A stretch of 47,429 nucleotides of DNA from Gemmataceae bacterium (GTDB taxonomy: Bacteria > Planctomycetota > Planctomycetia > Gemmatales > Gemmataceae): contig SIAJ01000040.1 in assembly GCA_009691845.1 (NCBI GenBank), forward strand, positions 1 to 47,429, written 5' to 3'. Position 1 is the first letter of the stretch. Every line of letters begins with the position of its first letter. Below, one piece after another: positions 41,627-47,429 of the stretch. The translations under genes and the position numbers were made by a program. The notes below the pieces were generated by a model that did no database searches, was not told the origin of the DNA, and saw only the letters and a program-made list of their open reading frames with translations.

Positions 41627-42514
41627 TCATCGTCCGCTCCTTCGCCGCGATTCGCGCAAACGAAAGAATCGCACGATGGCATCGACGTGTGTGCCGTCCG
41701 TTGAGACGTCGATCAGATCGACCTTTCCCGAACGAGCGAGATTCGCGAATTCGCTTTTCCGCTGCGCAGCCGCCGATGCGAATGCCTCGCGAACCGACGC
41801 CCGTCTCGTGTCAAGCAACAGGTGCTTGCCGGTTTCGGCGTCTTGAATCTCCAATAGTCCCGCCGAAGGTAGCGTTTCTTCACGTGGATCGCTGACCCGC
41901 ACCGCAATCAGGTCGTGTTTGCGAGCCGCCAGCCGAAAGGCTAATTCGTACCCGGTATCGAGCCAATCACTCACGAAGAAGACAATGGCTCGTCGTGAGA
42001 GAGACTTGTTCAGAAAATCGAAGCCGGTCTTGAGCGAAGTGCCCGGCCTTTCGGGTTCGTAGAAGAGAATATCTCGAAGCACGCGCAACGCGTGCTTGGA
42101 ACCCTTGGCCGGAGGCAGAAAGCGTTCGACCTCGTCGCTGACGACCAGCAAGCCCACGCGATCGTTGTTGGCGACTGCACTGAAAGCAATGAGTGCCGCA
42201 ACCTCGGCGGCCACGGCTCGCTTGCTGTGCCGTTGAGTGCCGAACCGTTGGCTACTGCTGACATCGACGGCGAGCAGAACCGTGAGTTCGCGTTCTTCGA
42301 CGAAGCGCTTGATGAACGGCGCGCCCATGCGGGCCGTGACGTTCCAGTCGATCGAACGCACATCATCGCCGGGCTGATATTCGCGGACTTCCTCGAATGA
42401 GAGGCCGGTGCCCTTGAAGACGGAGTGGTACTCTCCACCCAGCAGAGACTGCACGGCACGACGAGCCCGGAGTTGCAGGCGGCGAATCTGTCGCATGACC
42501 TCGGCGGGAAGCAT
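41627..42514 (-). CDS. DUF58 domain protein
   Basis: The 295-residue protein shows the DUF58 motif EYQPGDDVRSIDWNVTARMG at about 46-65 and a VWA-like fold behind it with LLAVDVSSSQRFG. In MoxR-linked systems such proteins assist maturation or regulation of membrane complexes, alongside a BatD-like membrane protein as found just downstream. The ATG at 42514 has AGGGAA upstream. The upstream neighbour on the strand is an unidentified secreted protein, not the usual AAA+ MoxR. Function is inferred from the family only. Confidence 0.88.
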   Translation of the reverse strand: MLPAEVMRQIRRLQLRARRAVQSLLGGEYHSVFKGTGLSFEEVREYQPGDDVRSIDWNVTARMGAPFIKRFVEERELTVLLAVDVSSSQRFGTQRHSKRAVAAEVAALIAFSAVANNDRVGLLVVSDEVERFLPPAKGSKHALRVLRDILFYEPERPGTSLKTGFDFLNKSLSRRAIVFFVSDWLDTGYELAFRLAARKHDLIAVRVSDPREETLPSAGLLEIQDAETGKHLLLDTRRASVREAFASAAAQRKSEFANLARSGKVDLIDVSTDGTHVDAIVRFFRLRESRRRSGR

Positions 42515-42661
42515 GGGCGTTCCCTAGAGGGATTCGGGGGCGATGCCGCGTTCGCGCAGTTTGATGAAGTCGCTTCTCCGCGCTGCAACGGTCGACTCTG
42601 ACATTTTACACGAAGACTGAGAAGTGACGAAGAGATGTAATTGCTAATTTGGGATCGCGAT

Positions 42662-43975
42662 TCATTTGAGCGGCACAATCTTCAGATACTGCACACCCAC
42701 GCTGATTTCGTCCGAGCAGTAGCGTGTGACCGATGGAGTTTCGAGAGCCAGCAGCCGCGACGGCTTGAGAACGATCTCCACGGCCACCAGGCCTTCACGG
42801 CCGCGGAAGAAGGATTCGGGATTCTTGGGGAAGAGATAACTCCCGGTCGTCGAGGAACGCAAGGCGCAGATCGTTCCCGCGTCGTACACATTGCCCGATT
42901 GCACATCCCGAAATTCGACATTGAAACAGAGATCCACGGGCAGGAATGCCTGTAGCCTCCACTGCGGACAGACGACCGTGATGAGTTTCTTGGTATCCAG
43001 CACGACTGTCACTTGCGGTTCCACCGCGACGAATTTCGTCGTTTGCACGACCAGTGCGGGGGCTTGCTGATCGCGCTCGATCGGGACGCCTTCCACAATC
43101 AACGCGGCCCGAACGAGGTTAGTCGTGTCGACGGATTTCGGAACTGCGAGATCGTCGACCGAGTCCAAGGGCATGATCTCGATTGGCCGTTGCTCGCTGA
43201 CGATCTTACCGGTACGCTTCTGGCCGCGATGGGTGAACTCGTAATCGAGCACGCCATGAAAGGTGTGCTTGCCAACCGCGATTTCACGCACGTCGTGACG
43301 ACTGATCGAGGCATAGGCGTATGGGTGTGGATACGCACGGCCGAGTGACTTGCCGTCCACGTAACAGGTGGTCCTGGAGCGATAGCCAAAGTTGTCTTCA
43401 AGCGGCAGCCAGGTATTCAGGTCCTCGCAGAGGCGGACTTCAATGGGGATTGGAACCCCAGAAAGTGCTGGCAGCTTCGGGCGACACGTGCTGCGAAGAA
43501 CCAGGCTCTGCTGAATAAACGTATCGACCTGGTCGACCGTCGCGACTTGGCGACTGGCGATGAATGCCTGCACTGCGCATGAACGAAGGGGATGTCTGGG
43601 GGTATTGGCGATTGCGAGCAAAAGATTGAGTGAGCCTGGTTGAGGATCGATAATCAGATGCCGCAAAGATTCCCCGAGAGCCCCGTAGGACTGCATCATC
43701 GGCAGAAGTTCGCGAATCTCATCCTTATATGTCTCAAGAGCGTGACGAATCTTCTTGAGTCGTTCGAGCGTCTCGGGATCGGTGGGCTTCGAAAACTTGT
43801 CCAACTCGGGGATGATCCCCTCGCCACGTTTCAGAATTGCTTGTTGGGCTGCCTCGCGGACCGCGAATTTGGAATCGCTGAGTTGCCGAACCAGGTCTGC
43901 GAGTGAAGGAGGGGCATCAGCGAGCGAGGTGCTAACCACGCTAACGAGTGCGATCAAGCAGGCAATTCGAACCAT
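42662..43975 (-). CDS. Uncharacterised secreted protein
   Basis: I do not recognise the family. The 437-residue product has a signal peptide (about 1-19), then a helical region at 23-160 with HEAT-like spacing (LADLVRQLSDSKFAVREAAQQ, LNLLLAIANTPRHPLRSCAVQAF), and a beta-rich C-terminal half (about 170-437) with many Val, Thr and aromatic strands. Residues 40-110 may hold a coiled coil (ETLERLKKIRHALETYKDE). HEAT-like repeats before beta sheets suggest a binding protein. No catalytic motif is seen. Upstream of it lie a decayed palindrome and the rhodanese gene; downstream, DUF58 begins 147 bases away. Confidence 0.7.
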   Translation of the reverse strand: MVRIACLIALVSVVSTSLADAPPSLADLVRQLSDSKFAVREAAQQAILKRGEGIIPELDKFSKPTDPETLERLKKIRHALETYKDEIRELLPMMQSYGALGESLRHLIIDPQPGSLNLLLAIANTPRHPLRSCAVQAFIASRQVATVDQVDTFIQQSLVLRSTCRPKLPALSGVPIPIEVRLCEDLNTWLPLEDNFGYRSRTTCYVDGKSLGRAYPHPYAYASISRHDVREIAVGKHTFHGVLDYEFTHRGQKRTGKIVSEQRPIEIMPLDSVDDLAVPKSVDTTNLVRAALIVEGVPIERDQQAPALVVQTTKFVAVEPQVTVVLDTKKLITVVCPQWRLQAFLPVDLCFNVEFRDVQSGNVYDAGTICALRSSTTGSYLFPKNPESFFRGREGLVAVEIVLKPSRLLALETPSVTRYCSDEISVGVQYLKIVPLK

Positions 43976-44067
43976 TTGCCGTCCCCGGACGTCTAATGCC
44001 CTCGTGTACTGCTAACCCGTATCGGGCGATTACACAAACGGCGGGAGGTAGCCGACCCGATCGTCGT

Positions 44068-44084
44068 CGGCACACGGAGTGTGC
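44068..44084. repeat. Decayed copy of the GTAGTAGGCACAC element
   Basis: CGGCACACGGAGTGTGC matches the centre of the elements at 3970 and 32118, but the outer TAGTAG arms are mostly lost (GGGGTACTATGAG remains on the right). Confidence 0.6.
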
Positions 44085-44109
44085 GGGGTACTATGAGATA
44101 CTGCTCGCT

Positions 44110-44631
44110 TTACTTCGACGTCTTGGATACCAGCGTCAGCTTCGATTTCACCGGGTCGATGCGTGGGGCCAGTTCGTACACGTTCTTGTAGCCGTAGTTG
44201 TAGAGTGCGATGAAGGTCGAGAGATTCAGCGAGGCCGTCGGCAGCTTCGAGGCAAAAGCCATCTCCGAATTGCGGAAGTTGTTATTGCAATAGATCAGGA
44301 TCCGCGTGTTCTTATCGGGGATCGTCTGCTTCAGGCTTTCAATGTCGATGTCCGAGAAATTCAGGTTGATCGCCCCTTCGATGTGCAGGAGATCGAATTT
44401 CTGCTTGCTGCGGGCATCGAGGACTTTGGTGCCGTCTTCCTTGCTCATCTTGATGAAGTCGGCCTCGGACACGCGGTGCGAATCGCGATGCTTGGCGGCC
44501 TCTTGCGAAATCTTGAGATAGCCGGGCATGTCGATGTTGGGATTCGGCTGGGCTGCCTTCTGGTCGGCCGCATTCCCGCTGGACCAAAACGCGATCACGC
44601 CGAACATCAAAGCCAGTGTGACGTATTTCAT
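44110..44631 (-). CDS. Secreted rhodanese-like protein
   Basis: The 173-residue protein has a signal peptide (about 1-22) and one rhodanese domain. The active-site loop reads C115-N-N-N-F-R120 in ILIYCNNNFRNSEMA, with the catalytic Cys and the loop Arg in place; LDARSKQKFDLLHIEGAINL is the upstream family block. It would transfer sulfur to a thiophilic acceptor or act in redox handling outside the cytoplasm, substrate unknown. AAGGAG lies 7 bases before the ATG at 44631; an upstream in-frame start at 44778 is unlikely. The gene is divergent from the sulfatase gene at 44791. Confidence 0.88.
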   Translation of the reverse strand: MKYVTLALMFGVIAFWSSGNAADQKAAQPNPNIDMPGYLKISQEAAKHRDSHRVSEADFIKMSKEDGTKVLDARSKQKFDLLHIEGAINLNFSDIDIESLKQTIPDKNTRILIYCNNNFRNSEMAFASKLPTASLNLSTFIALYNYGYKNVYELAPRIDPVKSKLTLVSKTSK

Positions 44632-44790
44632 GGCAAACTCCTTGAGGATTGGATTGAACTCTTCTCGCCCCATTCTAACCGCGAACGCCTGCCGAAAGCG
44701 CAACGTTGCTGTAACACTCCGTTCGAGCAGACTCGTAACGGAGATCCGACTACAATCTCGCTGACACGTCCGTGCCATCTGGTGCCAATC

Positions 44791-46317
44791 ATGCGTAGTG
44801 CCTTCTCCGCCTTGCTGGTTCTCTTCGCCGGTTCGAGCCTATTTGCCGAGGCACCCAAACGTCCGAACATCCTCTTCATTCTGGCAGACGATCAATCGTA
44901 CAAGACGGTGCATTGCTATCCCGAGTCCCATTCGTGGGTCAAGACCCCGAACATCGATCGGTTGGCTCAATCCGGAGTGCGCTTCGACCGGGCGTATCTG
45001 GGTGCGTGGTGCATGCCGTCACGAGCCTCGCTACTCACGGGTCGGCATCCGCATGGCATCGAATCGATGCGGATGGAGGGTGAATATCCCGGCAGCACCT
45101 ACGATCCCAAGCAGTGCCGCTTTTGGCCCAGCGTCTTTCGAGAGCACGGCTACCACACGGCCCAGATCGGCAAATGGCATACGGGAACGGACTCTGGCCT
45201 CGGCCGCGATTGGGATCATCAGATCGTCTGGAACCGCCCCAAGCACCCGAAAAATGCCGGGAACTATTACGACAAGCAACTCCTCGCCTTCAACGGCGAG
45301 GAACGAACGGTCGAAGGCTACTCGACCGACAATTACACCAAATGGGCCAGCGAGTACATCCGCGGCGCGCATCGGCCGAAGGACAAGCCGTGGTTTCTTT
45401 GGCTCTGCTACGGAGCCATTCACGGCCCGTCGATTCCCGCCAAACGACATCTCGGGCTGTACAAGGATGCCAAGGTTACCGTCCCGGCCGACATCTTCGC
45501 TCCGCGTCCGGGCAAGCCGCAGTACCTCGACGAGACACAAGCCTGGTCGAAAGGACCCGGTGGCGAGCCTGTCATGGGCAAGAGCGGCGAGAAGTTTGGC
45601 GACGAGAGCGCCAAGAAAGCCAAGACACACGCGGCCTGGGTTCAACAGGTGAACGAGTGCGTTCCCGCCATCGACGAGGGCGTCGGCGAAGTCATGAAGT
45701 CGCTGAGAGAAAGCGGACAACTGGAAAACACTCTCGTCGTCTACTCCGCGGATCAAGGATTCTCGATGGGCGAGCACGGCTTTCGCACCAAGCTGGCCCC
45801 GTATGACGCCAACTACGCCTCGCCATTAATCGTGAGTATGCCGAAGACGATTCCAGAAGGCAAAGCGTGCCCGCAGCCGGTGAATGCACCCGATCTGGTG
45901 ACGACCTTCTTTCAGTTTGCGGGCCTGAAAATCCCTTGGACCATGCACGGCCGGGACATCACCCCGCTCCTGCTTCAACCCGAGTCCACCGAGTGGAATC
46001 ATCCCCTGCTCTATGAATTCACGGGGCACGATTTCGGGTCAGATGTTACCACGCTCCTCAAGAACAAGGGCAAGGCCGTCTACAACAACGTCCCCTGGTA
46101 CGTCGCGGTGCGGCACGGCAAGTACAAGTACATTCGCTATCTGGCTCCGGGCGAGATCGAAGAAGTGTACGATCTGAAAGCGGACCCGGAAGAGTTGACC
46201 AACCTGGCCGGGAAGCCCGAACAGGCCGACGTACTCACTCGACTGCGCAAGGTTCTCGTCGACGAATTGAAGCAAACCGAGGCGAGTTTTGTCGAGCATT
46301 TGCCGGCGACTAAGTAA
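44791..46317 (+). CDS. Sulfatase, formylglycine-dependent (secreted)
   Basis: The 508-residue enzyme has a signal peptide (about 1-20), the metal-site motif PNILFILADDQSYKTVHCYP and the formylglycine motif C74-M-P-S-R78 followed by ASLLTGR. Other family blocks are IGKWHTGTDSGLGRDWD, PWFLWLCYGAIHGP, VYSADQGFSMGEHGF and YDLKADPEELTNLAG. It resembles sulfatases acting on polysaccharides; the precise ester is unknown. It differs from the enzyme at 4001-5386 in the motif (CMPSR against CSPSR) and length. ATG 44791 begins the signal; the frame extends far upstream only as a shadow of the rhodanese gene. The alpha/beta hydrolase follows 26 bases downstream, so the two likely form an operon. Confidence 0.93.
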   Translation: MRSAFSALLVLFAGSSLFAEAPKRPNILFILADDQSYKTVHCYPESHSWVKTPNIDRLAQSGVRFDRAYLGAWCMPSRASLLTGRHPHGIESMRMEGEYPGSTYDPKQCRFWPSVFREHGYHTAQIGKWHTGTDSGLGRDWDHQIVWNRPKHPKNAGNYYDKQLLAFNGEERTVEGYSTDNYTKWASEYIRGAHRPKDKPWFLWLCYGAIHGPSIPAKRHLGLYKDAKVTVPADIFAPRPGKPQYLDETQAWSKGPGGEPVMGKSGEKFGDESAKKAKTHAAWVQQVNECVPAIDEGVGEVMKSLRESGQLENTLVVYSADQGFSMGEHGFRTKLAPYDANYASPLIVSMPKTIPEGKACPQPVNAPDLVTTFFQFAGLKIPWTMHGRDITPLLLQPESTEWNHPLLYEFTGHDFGSDVTTLLKNKGKAVYNNVPWYVAVRHGKYKYIRYLAPGEIEEVYDLKADPEELTNLAGKPEQADVLTRLRKVLVDELKQTEASFVEHLPATK

Positions 46318-46343
46318 GCATCAATTCCAACAAGAGGCCAGCT

Positions 46344-47312
46344 ATGTTCCGTCAGACGATCTTCGCTCTGTTCGCTGTCACGTGCGTGTGCCTCGCGGAC
46401 GCACCCGATCGGCCAACCCTCCTCAAGCGGATGGAACTGGCCATGGGTCCGCTGCCGGCCGACTTCCACAAGAAGCCACTCGACCTTCAAGCGAGCCGCG
46501 AGGAAAAATTTGATGGGTACGTTCGCAAAACAATCACTTACGCTTCCAGCGAAGAGGATCGCGTGCCGGCCTACCTTCTCGTGCCCACTGGATTCACCGG
46601 CAAGCGGCCGGCGGCTCTTTGTCTCCATCAAACAACGAGCATTGGCAAGGGGGAACCGGCCGGGCTGAACAAGGACGCGAATAAGCACTACGCGTTGGAA
46701 CTGGTGAAGCGAGGCTACGTTTGTCTCGTCCCCGATTACCCGAGTTTCGGGGACTACAAATACGACTTCAAAAAGAGCACCTTCAGTTCCGGTACGATGA
46801 AGGCGATCGTCAACAACATGCGTGGCATCGATCTGCTGCAATCACTCCCCGAGGTCGATGGCCAACGGATCGCGGCCATCGGCCACTCGCTCGGCGGGCA
46901 CAATGCCATGTTCACGGCCGCGTTCGACGAGCGCATCAAAGCGATCGTTTCCTGTTGCGGCTTCTGCTCGTTTCACAAGTATTACGGCGGCAACTTGAAA
47001 GGCTGGACCAGCGATCGCTACATGCCACGCATCGCGACTGAGTACAAGAACGACCCCAAGAAGATGCCATTCGATTTCACGGATGTGGTGGCCTCGTTTG
47101 CACCACGAGCCTTCCTGGCTGTGGCTCCCGTGAAGGACAACAACTTCGCGGTTGATGGTGTCCGCGATGTGTTCAAGGCGGCGTTGCCGGCCTACGAGCA
47201 GCGCAAAGCGATCGAGGAACTGCAGGCCCGTTACCCGGAGGCCGAGCACGATTTTCCGCCCGCAGAACGCAAGGCCGCCTACGAATTCATTGACAAACGA
47301 CTGAAACCTTGA
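46344..47312 (+). CDS. Secreted alpha/beta hydrolase (dienelactone hydrolase-like)
   Basis: The 322-residue protein has a signal peptide (about 1-18) and an alpha/beta hydrolase fold. Strand AALCLHQT is followed by VKRGYVCLVPDYPSFGDY, and the nucleophile elbow is G180-H-S182-L-G-G. The acid residue is likely in FLAVAPVKDNNFAVDG and the catalytic His in EAEHDFPPAERKAAYEF. It probably cleaves esters, such as acetyl groups on polysaccharides, beside the sulfatase with which it shares an operon; that role is inferred. The ATG at 46344 has GAGG upstream (AAGAGGCCAGCT). Confidence 0.87.
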   Translation: MFRQTIFALFAVTCVCLADAPDRPTLLKRMELAMGPLPADFHKKPLDLQASREEKFDGYVRKTITYASSEEDRVPAYLLVPTGFTGKRPAALCLHQTTSIGKGEPAGLNKDANKHYALELVKRGYVCLVPDYPSFGDYKYDFKKSTFSSGTMKAIVNNMRGIDLLQSLPEVDGQRIAAIGHSLGGHNAMFTAAFDERIKAIVSCCGFCSFHKYYGGNLKGWTSDRYMPRIATEYKNDPKKMPFDFTDVVASFAPRAFLAVAPVKDNNFAVDGVRDVFKAALPAYEQRKAIEELQARYPEAEHDFPPAERKAAYEFIDKRLKP

Positions 47313-47429
47313 AAGTTCTGTCACACGGGCCGACTCGTCGTAGAGGAGGGAAGAATGCTTCCTCCGCGCTGTCCCCGCGGCTCAGGCAGGCGATGGTGAC
47401 TTCTTCTCTGCTGTCGCGTTCGCTTCCAG
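47313..47429. other. Window end, no feature beyond a weak hairpin
   Basis: A short stem (GGAGGGAAG with CTTCCTCC, 47345-47365) follows the hydrolase gene and might terminate it, but there is no T-run. Nothing else is recognisable in the last 117 bases. Confidence 0.35.

Noticed and set aside
43948..44790. Upstream extension of the second sulfatase frame
   Set aside because: It covers the rhodanese gene in antisense; the signal peptide starts at 44791.

Overview
The window looks like chromosomal DNA of a planctomycete, most likely a Gemmata-type member of the Gemmataceae. This is inferred from gene families that are typical of that phylum: a PSCyt1/DUF1549/DUF1553 protein with a DUF1501 partner, a DUF1559 pseudopilin-like protein, a TIGR03067 lipocalin-like protein, sulfatases, a surface protein with the N-terminal LESLEAREVPA motif, an HzsA-like haem protein, ThuA and DUF6807 proteins and a Hanks-type kinase. 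Intergenic space is crowded with long palindromic repeats. No rRNA, CRISPR array, insertion sequence or phage gene was seen; one tRNA (Leu, anticodon GAG) is present.

Layout. 1-2440: an AT-richer block with a two-helix membrane protein and, on the minus strand, a DUF1559 gene followed by a TIGR03067 gene. Two cobalamin-type riboswitches, one canonical (2251-2438) and one compact (1937-2034), lie in series upstream of this pair and point into it. 2568-10736 (minus): PQQ-type propeller, sulfatase, DUF1501, a DUF104/PIN toxin-antitoxin pair and the large PSCyt1/DUF1553 protein; the toxin-antitoxin pair splits the usual DUF1553-DUF1501 couple. 10908-20310: cyclophilin, YfbK-like von Willebrand lipoprotein, UDP-glucose dehydrogenase, tRNA-Leu, a nucleoside hydrolase with a duplicated beta-rich tail, and an HzsA-related dihaem protein. 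20690-22735: two DAHP synthase paralogues in tandem. 22956-28347: a 1326-residue surface protein and a sigma-54 activator without receiver domain. 28393-31172: sugar epimerase, ThuA-like protein and a repeat-rich spacer that ends a possible small RNA with a strong terminator.

31173-37700: an orphan DNA methyltransferase facing an unidentified winged-helix protein; an overlapping ROK kinase-trpF-SAM methyltransferase operon; a second sugar isomerase and a DUF6807 protein. 37905-47312: a membrane Ser/Thr kinase, a frameshifted thioesterase pseudogene, a DUF58/BatD-like pair without MoxR, an unidentified secreted protein, a secreted rhodanese, a second sulfatase and a secreted alpha/beta hydrolase.

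The genes mostly describe a secretory, polysaccharide-degrading lifestyle: sulfatases, ThuA, epimerases, DUF6807, PSCyt1/DUF1501 and haem proteins all carry export signals or belong to families involved in glycan breakdown. The most unusual item is the tandem cobalamin riboswitch arrangement in front of a pseudopilin-like gene that has no known link to vitamin B12. All functional statements rest on reading translated sequence and motif recognition; no database search was run.
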